A stretch of DNA of 64,000 nucleotides, from positions 496,001 through 560,000 of the forward strand of contig JACZZP010000004.1 in the NCBI GenBank assembly GCA_015183035.1, in the 5' to 3' direction. Every line of letters starts with the position of its first letter. Within the stretch, counting starts at the first letter, position 1. Positions 11,190-24,515 of this stretch are shown here, in pieces. A program made the translations under genes and the position numbers. The notes under the pieces are model-generated. The model was not told where the DNA came from. It ran no database searches and was given only the letters and a program-made list of their open reading frames with translations. This DNA is from Meloidogyne chitwoodi (lineage: Eukaryota; Nematoda; Chromadorea; Rhabditida; Meloidogynidae).

Positions 11190-12876
11190 ATTAATCAGAA
11201 GTGTCATCAAAATTAAAAACTGGATAATTTGTTTCAACGTAAGATTCTACAAAAAAAAAAGATATTTTATTAAATTTTTAAAATATGTTTATTATATAAA
11301 TTATTGAAAAACAGATAAAAAATGAAAATAAATTAAAAACCTTGTCTAACAACACTTCCTGATGTATTGGCATGTTCAGAATTATCTTGGCCGTATCCTA
11401 AAACAATAATAATAAAAATAAATGAATCAAAGGTTAATAGAACTTTCTTAATCTGGGGATCCACCCTACTTAATCGTAAGAAAATTTTTCTTAACAAAAA
11501 AATTTATCTTAAATTCATTTTTGGTTGACGATATTTACTTGCGAATAAATTGGATGGATAGTTTTACTAGGACATTTTCCAATTTAATAATGCTAAAATT
11601 ATAAAAAAGAGGACTGAAAGTAACTGAACGGTTGGAGACCACTATGATTTTTAAATTAAAAAAAAACAAAATTTAAAAAAAAACCTTGAACATGAGAATT
11701 TTGGTTACGTTGTGGCCTTGCTAAAAACATAATTATACATATATTTTAAAAATTTTTTTGTCGTAAATATAACAGAAAATATAAATAAATTCACAGGGAC
11801 AGAACTGACAACAGTTCCGAGAATAAGGACCTTAAACGATCCATTTTTTACATAATTAAAGAATATATATTATTTAGTTAATAATTGTCCGAAAAAAAAG
11901 TCACCGGAAAATATCAATTTTTGTGTGCCAATTTTTTAGTATTTTCACAAATAATAAAATAATACCTCCTGAAAATGGTCGTCTTACTGCCATACCATTT
12001 ATTTTCTCATCAGGTCCAACACTTACAAAATTGTTTCCAGCAATTTGAGTATATTGATATTCTAAAAAAATAAATGAATTTTTATCAGCTTCAAAAATAA
12101 ATAAATATTTATTATAAAAATAATATATTAACACAATTGATTAAATTTGGTAATTATGTCCATTATTTTATTTTTCAAATTTTAATTTTACATTAATATT
12201 AAATATTTTTTGTTTAAAATAACTTTTGTTATTTTTAATAATGTAAACCAGGGCTGAGCAAAATTGGAAAATAAAATACGAAATCCGAAATTTACGAAAC
12301 CTAAATAAAAACCGAAATACGACACCCGAAATAAAAATGCTCAAAAAACCCGAACAATCCGAAATCCGAAACTTGCCCAGCCCTGATGTAAACCATTAAA
12401 ACTTTCTTTTTATACTTTTCATAAATAAAAATACCTGCTGGTTGTTCTATTGGTATACCAAAACCATTACCATTATGTCCATAAAATGGAAGGTTGTATT
12501 GTTGATGTAAAATAACCTCTTGGCTAAAATTGTTTGGTGAATGATGTAATTCTTGTTGTTGACGATTACCCCGATTTCTACCTTGATTGTTACGATTATT
12601 TCTTTGACGATTATTTTGATTATTTCGAGTATTGTTTTCATTAGAATTTGAAGGGCTTTGGCCTTAAAAAATAAAAATATTTCAAAATTAAATATAAAAA
12701 TTAATTTTACCAGGCATATAGTGTCTAAGGAAGGCTCTACCAATATCATCATCATTTCCTCGTCCAGCTAATGCTCTTCTCCATGAAAAATCGTTTGGTG
12801 GTGTTGAAGCATTACAAATATAGAAAACAAAAATCAAAATAAATAGGATAAATAAATTGTTTTTAGCTTTAATCAT
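11190..12876 (-). CDS. Paralogue D: secreted modular protein
   Basis: Six exons: 12876-12711, 12662-12435, 12061-11966, 11720-11685, 11397-11341 and 11246-11190, all phase 1; about 212 residues. Exon 1 is nearly identical to that of C (MIKAKNNLFILFILIFVFYI, then the STPPND...WRRALAGRG block). Exon 2 is extremely Asn/Arg/Gln-rich (NNRQRNNRNNQGRNRGNR) and ends in a GIPIEQP motif. Exon 3 ends INGMAVRRPFSGG, homologous to the end of exon 3 in B. The last exon is short and acidic (NFDDTSD). A short word-repeat element (12249-12385) lies in intron 2. Function unknown. The exon mosaic between B and D suggests exon shuffling or unequal exchange in the array. Confidence 0.75.
12249..12385. mobile_element. 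Small inverted element (CCGAAAT type)
   Basis: Tips are CAGGGCTGAGCAAAATTGG and its approximate complement ending CTTGCCCAGCCCTG. The interior repeats variants of CCGAAATACGA. It lies in intron 2 of paralogue D. Confidence 0.6.
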
Positions 12877-13899
12877 TTTTTCTAAATTATTTAATTAATT
12901 AATTTTTTTATTCTATTAATTTTAAATATTTATTAATTAAAATATTTATATTTAAATTAAGAATAAATTAAAAAAATATTTTATTTTGAAAAGAGTAAAT
13001 AAAAAATATAATTAAATGGTAAATTAAAATTTTTCTTTTTTAAATTAATAAAAATTATATAAATTGTTAATATAAATTGAAGGCTAAATTAAAAAGAAAA
13101 TATTGATTTAGTAAAATCGACATCTTAATTAAAAATTAAAAAATTAATACATTAAAATACATGGCAATTAAAACTGAATATTTTTTTGGTCTTTGATTTT
13201 TAAATAAAATTATTAATTAATTAAAGTTTGAAGAAAAATAAAATTTTAAGGTCCTAAATTTGACAATGATTTCTGACACATACATATGAATAGCTAGAAA
13301 TTTTACTAAGCTTAACCTCCACTTATTTTTCTTTATCTTTTATTATTTTTAAATTAACACAAAAAAACTTTTGATTTTTTTAGAATTTATTTCCTCATCT
13401 TTCATCATAATTTTATTTTAATTAAAAAAAATTAAAATTGTATATTTTATTTTAGAAAATTTATTTTTATAAAAAAATCTTTAAAAATAATCAAACTACT
13501 ATATTTATTTATTTATTTTAATTTTGGAATAATAAATTGTTTCCAATTTTGGAAAATATGTATTTAATAGCCATATATTTAATGCAAAATATAATAATTA
13601 GTTTTGTGTTATTTCAGCTTTAATATTTTTTAAAAAAGGAAAAGGCTGCTGTTTTTGATAAAAATATTTTATTATATGTAATTGGAATTTTATGTGTTTT
13701 ATATTTTGTCAAAAATAAATAATATTATATATTTTTTATTTGAATATTTTTTGATTTTTATTTTCCAAATTAAAGATTAATTTTTTCTGTTTTGTGTGTT
13801 GAGTTTTTAATTAATTTTTTATATTTATCTTTTTTAATAAAATTACATATTTAATTAATATTAATAAAATTAATTTTTAATTATATAATTTAAAAAATT

Positions 13900-14580
13900 G
13901 AAAAATATGAAAAATTTAATTTTTAATTATTTAATTGCTATAGTCTTTGTTATTCTACGACATAGGCCCTGTATTACCATTCTGTATTATTTTTGTAAGC
14001 CAATTTTGTTTTGGCTAATTTAATTTAATAAATATTTTGTTTGTTTACTTTTTTAAGAGATAATAATTTATTTTAATTAATTAAATATATCTATTGCTTA
14101 AATTAAATCTTTCTAATTTTATTAAATAAATTAATTAAAATTAAAAATTATTTTAAAAATTTAAAAATATTAAAAATTTCATTTACTAATTATTTAATAA
14201 ATATTTGTCTTTCTAGATAGTTATGTTCTTCGTGTCTTTTCAGATTATTATTTTTGCAAGTCAAACTTATTTTGACTAATTTAACATAATATTTTAGGAT
14301 AAATATCATTATCAATAGTGTACTTTTAAGATAAAAATTTTTTTTTAATATTTAATAAAAAATGTTTACCACAAAAATAAAATCCTTTTCTTAATAAAAC
14401 TAATTTTAATTAAAAAGTTAAAAAAAGTTTTGAAACTTATGAAATATTTCATTTAATAATTATTATTTAATTGATGTATTTCTAGATAATTATGTTCTTC
14501 TCTTTTCCTAAGACCTATTCCAGCACATTATTTTTGCAAGCCAATGTTGTTTTGGCTAATTTAATTTAAAATTTATTATG
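13900..14580 (+). repeat. Sm-site/hairpin elements, three + strand copies
   Basis: Copies at 13988-14020, 14249-14280 and 14529-14560 just upstream of the receptor gene. Each has an AT-rich upstream block with AATTATTTAAT, a spacer that differs in each copy, then TATTTTTG(T/C)AAG and a short hairpin (GCCAA...TTGGC; GTCAAA...TTTGAC; GCCAA...TTGGC) followed by TAATTTAA. The change GCCAA/TTGGC to GTCAA/TTGAC is compensatory. The T-rich motif resembles an Sm-protein binding site placed before a 3' terminal stem, as in snRNA, SL RNA and SmY RNA. Whether these are transcribed is unknown. Confidence 0.5.
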
Positions 14581-14626
14581 AATTATGAAAATATTTTTTT
14601 TTAGAATTTCAAATATATTTTAATAA

Positions 14627-17449
14627 ATGGAAAAACTGTTGGGAATATCAAAAGTATTTTTGTCAATTATAGGCATTTTATTAAATTCAAGTGTTATTTA
14701 TATTACTATTAGAGCTAAATGGTTACATTTGCCTTGTAATTTACTTTTGGTTTGTTTTAATTTTTGTAATTTAATTTTATTGAATTTATATAAGGCTTAT
14801 AGTACATTAAGAGGAGAGATTATTTTTGATAATATAATTTTGAAAAAAAGATTTTTTTAAAAGAACTCAGATAAATAAGTCTAATGTCCATCTCCTGACC
14901 TATCAGGCCAGATTTTTTTGTGTCCTTGTCTCTGCACTCCTTGTTTTTTTAGTTATCTTGAGTTTAATTCTTGACCGAATTAACACTGTAAAATCAGGCA
15001 GAATCCGGTTAGGTTCTACCAACAAAATCAAGTAAATCCGAAAAAAATTAATTTCTGGGCACTAAAAACAATTATTATCCTAGACAATTCATCATCCAAA
15101 TAAGCCAAATATAACCAAAATGTTACTATTAAGACTAATATTTTGAGAATCATTTCCTTAAATTTAAAAATTTATCAATTATTTTATTTAAATTAAAAAA
15201 AATATTTTTTTAGGCAGCATATGAATTCTGTATTCTTTCATTTGGAATTAATCGTTTATTTGTGGCCAGAAATTTAATATTAGGACATCAATTAATGTCT
15301 ATGTTTGAATGTTTTTGTTTTACTGCACCTTTTCTCATACTTTTTGTTTCTTCTTTTGTTTTAATGACAGCAATTGCTATAGACAGACTTATTTCTGTTC
15401 TTATACCTTTAATGTAATTAAATATATTTTTTAATAAATTTTTACACACCAAAATTAATAAGTGAATATTTAAAATAATTATAATGAAGGTTTAACAAAA
15501 CATGCACAAACATGCACGAACAAAATGTTAACTAACCATAACTGACCACTGTCTCTCCGAAGGTTTACTTAATCTCTCGTTTGTAAGAGACGTAGAAAAG
15601 TAGAGGCAGTAGAGAAAAATTTACAATTCCTTTTGTAAAATTCCTTTTCATTTTATACAATTTTTTCTCTACTGCCCACTACTTTTCTCTATCTCTTACA
15701 AACGAGAGATTAAGTTAAGTTATGGTTAGTTAATAATTGTTCGTGCATGTTTTGTTAAACCTTAATTATAAGGCATATAATTTCCTTTCAGCCTAGTTAA
15801 TAAATGATAAGGAAAAGCCTTGATCACGGTAGATCGCACTCAATCTTTTATTATTTAAACCTTCAGAATTATTTTTTCAATGAAAAAATAATTTTATTTT
15901 TAATTTTTAAGCTATAATCATTTAAACAAAAAAGTTTACTTTTCACTTGTTTCAATTTTTTTAATTACAAATGCTTTGTTTCACACTTTTATTGCTTGGA
16001 AAGAAGTTGATGATGTATCAGGCAATACAACGTTATTTTATATTATTTTAAAAAAATTTAAATTTTACTTTATTTTTTAGTTTTAAAGTAAAATGTAATG
16101 GAATAACTTCAACTTTACATCAAAATGCTATTTATTTTATGTGTATTACTCTGTTTTTTGAACTTTTGAGTGCAGCTATTTATATTAAAATTTGGTTTTT
16201 GTTGCGGCATGGTCTCAGGGATAATTGTAAATAAATTTATTTAGCTTAGAAAAACTAAGCTTGCAAAAATAACAGATTCGATTCAAATTGGTTCAACTAA
16301 TATTTTAGAAAAAATAAATACATTTAAAATTAATTAATTAAAATATTTTATATTATTTTAAAAAATATACCTATATGTAAATATCAAAGATTTATATCAT
16401 TATTGTAAAAAACCGACAGATATGCATTTAGTAAATATTTTGATAGTTGCCGATTACATTGCTAATATTACATAATTAGAAAATTTTTTATTTTTAGCTT
16501 AGAAAATCTAAGCTTACAAAAATACACAACGACACTATAGCAGCCCGCAGCCCATAATTATATCAAAAATAAATACATTTAAAATTAATTAAAATATTTT
16601 ATATTAAATTATTTTAAAGGATAAAATTTAACTTGATCCTTTTTTCACTAATTTTGTCACACATTAATTAAAAAATATACAAGAAATTTTCTATAATTAT
16701 TTTGTATTAATTCCTTAATTAATTAGATATAAGGTTTTTAAAAAATACAATGTAAAGAACGTATTTAATAATACGAGTATCCAAAATATAATCTAAATTA
16801 CGAGCATTCAATTTAAAAATTAAATAAATAGTCTTTTCTGTTATGCAAAAAAAGTCCGCAAGATTTATCCGCAAACTTAATATTTTTTCTCATAAAAGAT
16901 ATATATTTTTATATTTTACTCAACTTTTATACAATTAAAATAACACAACTTAAAAAGAAAATAATTTCTTGCGAATAAATAGGTTGTGTACCTAAACATG
17001 AAAAGTTCCTTATACAAATTCCAAATTTTTCATAAAATAAAATTATTTAAAATTTAAATATTTATTTTATTTATTTAGTAGCTACAAGGCGTTTATTTAA
17101 ATCTTTATCATGTATTTTACTCATTTCATTATTTGGTTTTACATTTTATACAAATTATTATTTATTTGCCAAAATTGCTGGAATTCCAAATTTTTGGGAG
17201 CCAAAAGAAACAGCATTAACTTATATAGCATTTCAATTAGCTAATTATTTTGCTTTAATTGCTTGTTGTGCAAATGCTCTTATTTTATTTAAATTTAGGT
17301 TATTTTAATTTATTTTAATATTTCTTTTTTAATTATTTTTTAGTGTTGAATATAGACGTGCATTTCTTCGTTATATTCCTTTTCTTAGACGTTTTGCTAA
17401 AAATTTGTCAAATAAAAATAGAAGAAACCAACAAATTAAGGTAAAATAA
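14627..17449 (+). CDS. Serpentine chemoreceptor, srsx-like 7TM GPCR
   Basis: Six exons: 14627-14749, 15214-15413, 15912-16031, 16081-16226, 17079-17298 and 17344-17449; about 304 residues. All phases agree. Exon 1 has TM1; the join at a GTTTGT donor makes a normal TM2 (CNLLL+AAYEFCILSFGINRL). Exon 2 carries TM3 and IDRLISVLIPL, the DR-x-x-S-V-x-x-P signature of srsx/rhodopsin-like nematode receptors. TM4 is in exon 3, TM5 in exon 4, TM6-TM7 in exon 5. The cytoplasmic tail is basic (FLRRFAKNLSNKNRRNQQIK). Expected to act at the plasma membrane of sensory neurons; ligand unknown. An acceptor-like TTTTTTTAG precedes the start by about 20 bases. Intron 2 holds a MITE (15486-15763). An alternative last exon after a CAG at about 18134 is possible. 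Receptor fold is fairly certain; the subfamily is less so. Confidence 0.8.
15486..15763. mobile_element. Palindromic MITE in receptor intron 2
   Basis: Long inverted arms begin AAGGTTTAACAAAACATGCA and include GTCTCTCCGAAGG (left arm), CTCTCGTTTGTAAGAG and CTCTACTGCC. The related element at 54927-55222 shares these internal words but has the tip CAGGGTTGTCCAAAACAT. No open reading frame. Confidence 0.65.
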
Positions 17450-18020
17450 AAGCCTTTAATTTATTTAATAAATTGTAAATAATATTTGTCCAATAATGTG
17501 ATATTCTGATACATATTTTATTTAAAAATAAAATCAATTACTTATAAACAGTGCTTGGAAATTTTGATTTTGCTCGTACTCGTACCTCGTAGTACGAGTA
17601 TTTTTTCCCCTCGTACTCGTACTTGACTTCATAGTACGAGTACGAATTTTGGTACGAGCTTCCAAGCACTGCTTATAAAGACATAACTTGAGTATTAAAA
17701 GATAAAAAATATTGAAAATACCTAATTTAGTGAAAATACGAAATTTCAGTTTTTTAATTAAAAAAAACAATTGTTATAGGTGGGGATAATTTATAAAAAA
17801 TATATCGGTCCGTTATTTCGAATAACGTTAATATATGTATATATCTGATCAGTCCATTTTCTATTTACTCAATTAATTTTTCTCTTTCTCTTTCTATAAT
17901 TATCTGCTTAATATTAATTAATAAAGTTTTGTTTTATTAAAAATTGAGAATTTAAAAAATTAATTAAAAAGAATGGGGTCCATATTATATTTTTGTAAGC
18001 TAAATTATCATTTAGCTAAA
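16241..18020. repeat. Sm-site/hairpin elements, three copies
   Basis: Minus-strand copies at 16241-16272 and 16495-16526 lie in intron 4 of the receptor (stem AGCTTAG...CTAAGCT after TTTTTG(T/C)AAGC). A plus-strand copy at 17988-18020 lies downstream of the gene (AGCTAAAT...ATTTAGCT). Same architecture as the other copies. Confidence 0.5.
17552..17675. repeat. Word-repeat inverted element (CTCGTACTCGTA type)
   Basis: Tips CAGTGCTTGGAA and TTCCAAGCACTG are exact inverses. The interior is repeated variants of CTCGTACTCGTA / TAGTACGAG. An open frame on the minus strand here is an artefact of the repeat. Confidence 0.6.
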
Positions 18021-21000
18021 TTATCATCCTTTGTAGAAACACGGACTTGAACGTCTATCGATATTTTTCGAAATATCTCGATCCAATTTTTAATTAAAAA
18101 TAAATTTAATTTTTTTTTATTTTTTTATTTCAGCCAATTAAACAAATAATAGGTTTATTTTTTTTAATAATTATATTTTTTAGTTCCAAAAAATATTGTT
18201 TGTGTTGCCAATAATTTAATAAAAAATGACCTAATAGCAATAAATGGAAGCAATAAAATAATTTTTAGAAGAAATAATAGTGATCCATAAAAATTTTTAA
18301 ATTTTAAGCTGTTCGAAATTTTCCAAATTTCGATTTTTTTTCGTTTTTTAATTTTAATATTAATTTTGTTTTTCAACACAGATCTCTCTAAAAGCTACAA
18401 TTATTTAATAATTTTATTTTGTTATTAATAAATTTAATTTTTTCCCTAAAATTATAAGGTCACTCACATCTATAAATTTTAAACTTTTTAAAAATTAAAA
18501 AAAAAAATCTAATAAATTTATAACATTTAGTATTAATAAAAATAAATAAAAAAAGTTAATTCAAAAATATTTAAAAAAATTTTTGTATAAAAAAATAAAT
18601 AAAAACTATAATTTTTAAACATTAAATTTATTTATTAAAAATTTAAAAACATTTATATAATTTATTATTTTTTTTTATTCTTTTTAAATTTATTTTTATT
18701 TATTTCTACACTTTTTTTAAAATTATTATAAAAAAAATTTGTCCTTCCTTAATAATAGGTAACTCCAATCGCATTAATCTTATTAAATATATTTGCGCAA
18801 ATAAGGACGAGAATAGGTAAATAAAATTAAAAAAATAAAAGATCTTTTTCAATGATAAAATAACTTTTATTTATTTTTTATTTATTAAATTTAAAAAAAA
18901 TATTTTTTTAATTTAAAGGCAAAAATAATTTATAAACCTATTAATTGAAATTTATGACTTTTATTTTTAAATTATCGATAAATATTCTAACTAAAATATT
19001 AATTCAAATTGAATAAATTATAGGGTTGAACGAAACTAAAAGAATATTATAAATTTTAAAAATTAATATTTTCCAAGCAAATAATGCGCTTATTTTGAAC
19101 TTTAAAAATTAAATATCTTGTTGTTTCGTATTCTTGTCTTTCATTTATTTGTATTTAAAATTCCCGATGACTGTTTTATCAAAATTCCTATCTAAAACAT
19201 TAAAAAATATATTTTCGAAAATTGAAAACAATTAAAGGTACAATTTGGCCATACTTTTGGCACTCCCAATAATATTAAAATAATTTAAAAAGCTTAAAAT
19301 ATTAAAAAATAAAAAAGAAGTAAATAAATAATTTTTATATTTAAATAAATTGCGCAGTCAAAAACCGGTCTATCTCTCTTTCTTTAAAGAAAAAAAATAT
19401 TGCCTAGAATAAAAAATTTAGAAGAATTACTTTTAGTCAAAATATTCTTTTTATAAAAAAGAAAACAAAAGGACGGAACGAATAAAACGAACGAATGAAC
19501 GATTTTTGTTGTTTGTAAAAGTATAGAAAAGTGTTTTTAGTTTTTTGTTCCATACAAAGCGAAAAAAGGAGTGTTTTTGTTGTTCTGTTATTTTTTTATA
19601 AAATGTCCTTTTCAATCATTAATTTTTTCTTAATTTTTTATGATAAAAAAAGTTAAATTTACGTTGCTAGGCAATTTTGTTTTTATTTATTATTTTTATA
19701 TTGATTAGTATTTTTAAATTTTATTTAAATTTTTGGTAAATTTAAATTTAAATTTATTTTAAATAAATATTTGTTTTAACAGTAAAATGAAATAGACAAA
19801 AATTAAAATATTAACAAAAAACATCAACAAAATAAGAACATTAACAAATTGATACAAGTTTTAAGTTTAAGATTAATTCCAACATAATTTTTAAATATTA
19901 TGTTAGTTAGTAAAGTTTTAAGTTCAAGCTTTAATTTAAATTTTATTTCCAAGTTTTAATTTCAAGCTTTATTTAACTTTTCTTTTCAAGTTTTAAGTTC
20001 AAGCTTAAATAAGGAAATCATATTATAAAAGCTCACTTTTCTATAAAAATCGAAGACATCACTTCTCAATTTTATTTATTTATATGATAGCGGCTTTTTT
20101 TCGCAATTTTTCATTTTCTTAAAAATAAATAAATCTAATTATATTTAAGTTTCTTTTTTTATTTTTTATAACATTCCTTTAAAAGCTTTTTATTTTTTGT
20201 ACAATCAATTAACTACAATTCTTCTATTCAAAGAAATATGTAAGCAATTAATTTGCTGCGCAACATTAATTTGCTTTACATTCTCTCGATCATAAATTAT
20301 TTTATTAAATAAATTTGTACATTTATTTATTTTTTAATTTTTAATTTGGGTTTTATTTTCATTCCATTTATTTATTTATTTACATATTTAGAATTTACAT
20401 ATGTACAAATAAATAAATATATAAATTATTTATTTATATCTATTTTCTCGTATCTTCAATGTCCACTTTTTTCCTTTTAAAAATTTCCATCTGCCAACAA
20501 CTACATAGCGGCGACCTTTCGTCCCACATTTATAATTTTCACTCAATTCTTTCTTATTAATTTGTTTTCCTTTTTACTAATGGCCAACTGCAAATAAATA
20601 ATACACACATTTTAGATAAATAAATATTATTTCCAGACAATATTTGATTGATTAATTTTTTGAAAAAAATTAACTTGGTCAGTTTTCCATAGCAAAAAAT
20701 ATTTCCTATTTTTTAAATTATTTAAATAATAAAAGTTGTAAAATTGTTTCCCAGATATGAATTACAATTACGTATTTATTTATAATTTTTTTACTAAAAA
20801 AAATTAAAATTTAATATTTATTTTGTATCAAAAAAATCTAAATTTTAATAATTCACAATTTAATTTGTTTAATCCATTTATTCACAAAGTTTATCTATTT
20901 AAAATTATTTATTATTTACCTTTTACCCTTATAAAAATTCTAAAAATAAAAATTTTGAATTATTTTTGTCCAATTATTTAAAGCTTTAATTTCCTCAATG

Positions 21001-23724
21001 TTCACATAATTGCACTTTTTTCTTTGAAAATCAAAAAAATATGAGAATAATTTTTTTTTATTACCCCACTTTAATGTTCATTGAATTTTTGGGAAAATTC
21101 CTGGATTAAATTGCAAGGTCACTCGCCAACCACTTGTCACATCCTTCCTTACTCCGGCCTTTAATTTTTAAGTGTGTTGTGTATGTCTATCCTTTTTCTT
21201 TTTTAAATAAACCTTTCAAGCGCAAATGTCCACCCAACAAATACATTTTTATTCGCCTTGGTCAATTTTCTCACATTTGCTGGGCAAAACAATCCATTTT
21301 ACTATTTTTTTATTATTTTTATAATAAAAATAAATTTCCAAACCCTTTAATTGTTTGGAATAATTATTTTAAAATTTAAATAAATTCTAAAAATAATTAT
21401 AGCCTTGAAAATATTTATTTTATGTTTTTCTTTAGTATATGGGATACGAGATCGAAACATTTAATTTATACCATTCGATTCCCTTCGTTATAATATATAA
21501 GAATTTCTTGCGGAGGTTAAAAATAGGCAAAATTGAAAAACAATAGGGGGGAGTAAGCTCATTTTTAAGTGTGAAATTCAAAAATTTTTTTTTAACTTTA
21601 TTATTTTATTCAAAAATTAAAATTTTATTATTTCTTTATTTTTATTAAATTTCTTGAATTTATAATATTTTTTCTTTACTTTTCCGCTTTTTATTTTTAA
21701 ATAGCGTTTCCTGTTTTGCGTTTATTATGGGGGCATAAATTATTTTTATTTTCACTTTTTATTAATTTTTATTTAAATTGGATTTTTTAAAATTAATTAT
21801 ACAAACATTAAATGGTTTACTCATAATGTTAAAAATTTGTAAAAAAAACTTTAACAAATTTTATATAAATATTTAAGTATTTAGAGTCAACTTCCCAATA
21901 AAATAGTAGAAATATTAACAAATTAAACGTAAACTCTACTTTTTAAGATTAAACTTTACTTTACTTTTAAGTTTAAGCATTTACTCTTTTTCAATTTTTA
22001 AGTGTATAAGAATAATTCCAAGTTTAAATATTAAACTTGAATCAACTTTTTAAATTCAAGCATTTATTTAAGTTTATTTTCAAGTTTTAAGTTTAATCTT
22101 TTATTATCAAGTTTTAAGATCAAACTCAAGTCTCAACTTTTAAGAAATTAATTATTTTAATTCAAAGAAAGTTTATTTTAAGATTAAGTAATTTCAAGCT
22201 GCAAAAACTATAAAAGGCAGTCAAACTTAAAAAACATTTATCACTCAACAAATTTAAAATATTTAAGAAAATTAAATTTAAATATTTTTATGTTCAAAAA
22301 TTGTATTAAATTATTTAAAAAATATTGTTTACTTTAATTTACCAAAAATGGCAAGAAAACTGCGCGTTCAACGAAACGATCTCTCAAGCATTAATAAAAA
22401 TAAATGTATTAAATCCATTTTCCATTTACAATTTTTTTGTTGTAATATTATTTAAATAGTTATTTTAGTAACCAGTCACTAGCTACTCTATCCATCTTTA
22501 TTTATTTTTTGATCAAAAAAATAATTCTTATTTGACAATGAAGGATTGGGGGCATAAAACAACGATATTTTTATCGAAAGAAAAAGAAAAAATGGTTTTG
22601 CTCTCTCGTACAAAATTATAAATATATTTTTTGAACGGGGGGTTTTTCTTTTCCATTTTTTAAATTCATCGCCGCAAAACCTAAAAAATTTTTTCTTGCA
22701 TTTTTATAAATTTAGTAAATGATTTATGAACTTTTTTATAAAATCCAAATTTTATTTTTATTTTTTTTTGGTAAATTTAATAATTTTATTAGCTTAATTA
22801 TTCAATAAATGTTCTCATAAAATTGTTCAGAAAAATAAAATAATACAATTGTATTACTTTAAGTTATAAATTAAACCCCCATGTTAATTAATTCTCTTTA
22901 AATAAATTTCCCTCCTATGGAGAATGTTTGAAAAATAAAACGCCGTTAAATAGAACTTAGAATTCACAAAAGTAAGCCTCTATAGTCTAAAAAAAGTTTA
23001 AAAAAAGTTAAAAAACGAAGATTTTAAGAATAATACTAGTAGCATTTAATAGTCATTTTATACCCAATTTTAAATTTAAATCTCCACTTTATCCTTTAAT
23101 AATTTAAAGACCACTGAAATTGTAAGTATATGTATCTAGTTTAAAACTCTTTCACTAAATATTCAATTAAACTTTAAAAATTCTAAAAAAGTCTTTAATC
23201 TATTTTATCAAAAAAATAATGTCTTCTAAAATATCCTCACATTTTAAAAATATTTAAAAATAATTAAATTATTTTAAAGAATCCGGACATTATCAGTCAT
23301 TTAATTTTTTTACCCATTTTCTTCTTCATTTATTTATATTTTTTTAATTTTCCACTCCATTTACTTCTCTCGACTGTTGATTTATATTTATGCTAAAAAT
23401 GGCGATGTTTAGAGTTAAATGGTTAACAATTTAATAATTAATATATTAACACAAAATTAACTAAATATTTTTTTATTTTTTGAAAATTACTCTTTTTTAA
23501 ATATATCATTTTATAGTCAAATATTTGTTTAATTTTTTAAAATTATTTTTCCAAAAAAATTCAAATATTTTAAAACTTAAGTAGGTAAATACCCCAATTT
23601 GATAAAAAGTAAGTATTTTGTTTTAACATTGAATAAATTTATCAAATTATCAAGATCTTCAAAATATTTAATAAAAATTTTAAAAGTTAAATTCTTTTAA
23701 ATATTGTCTAAATTTTGTAGAAAA

Positions 23725-24515
23725 ATTTTTTAGCCTAGGCAAAACTAAGCTCCCAAAAAATTAAACTGTTGTTGGTAGTACGTGAATAAAAATTAATTAT
23801 TATATTTAATTATATAATTACCTGATTTAAATAATACATACTTTTTAATTTAAATAATTCTGAATAGTTAAATACAAAAAACTCAAAATTTAATAATCCG
23901 TAATTACCGACACTAAATTCAAAAATTACTATAATTTAACCTTTTTCTCAATAATAAAATTGCTTTATTACTAGAGAAGATGTGCTAAAAATAATTTATA
24001 AATAATTTAAATTCTTTTTTTGTCTTTTCTAAATTTATTAAAAAAAATTTTAGCTAAATTACCAAATATATCATTAACTAGATTTAGCTCATGAGTAGTG
24101 TGCAAAATAAAATTATTATTATGTTTATGCCAAAAAAAATCCATGAAAAACTCCAATCCTTCTAATTCTTAAAAAAACTCTTAGCTTAGATAAACCTAAG
24201 CTCCCAAAAATATTTTTTTAAAAAGAAAGCACACATTCAAACAAAAAATTTTTAATTTTATATATAATTATCTAATTGAAATAATATATACTTTTCATTT
24301 AATTGTGAAATCTAACCAATTCCTAATTTATCAACCCATAAAAATGAGGGACACTAATCAAAAAAGACGTGCCTCTAAATTAAAATGTTCTTTCTAAAAT
24401 TGCGTTTATTAAAAAGATGTTGCATAAAATCGAGAATTTAGAATAATTTTAATTTTTTTTAATTCTCTAAAAAATTTTAGCTTATGTTAGAAAAACTAAG
24501 CCCCCAAAAATACAC
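23725..24515 (-). repeat. Sm-site/hairpin elements, three - strand copies
   Basis: At 23729-23759, 24180-24212 and 24477-24512. Read on the minus strand, each shows TATTATTTNAAT..TAATTATATA upstream, a copy-specific stretch, a run of T ending GGGAGCTTAG or GGGGGCTTAG, and a pairing partner (CCTAGGC, TCTAAGC, CATAAGC). The first keeps a G-U pair. The conserved upstream TAATTATATA is shared with the copies at 44.4-46.0 kb. Confidence 0.45.

Noticed and set aside
14750..14860. Read-through of the first receptor exon to a stop at 14860
   Set aside because: A GTTTGT donor at 14750 joined to the exon at 15214 makes a proper TM2 and keeps phase; the read-through does not.
22345..22460. Short frame starting MARKLRVQRND
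   Set aside because: Slightly GC-richer, but no donor and following exon could be matched and no family is recognisable.
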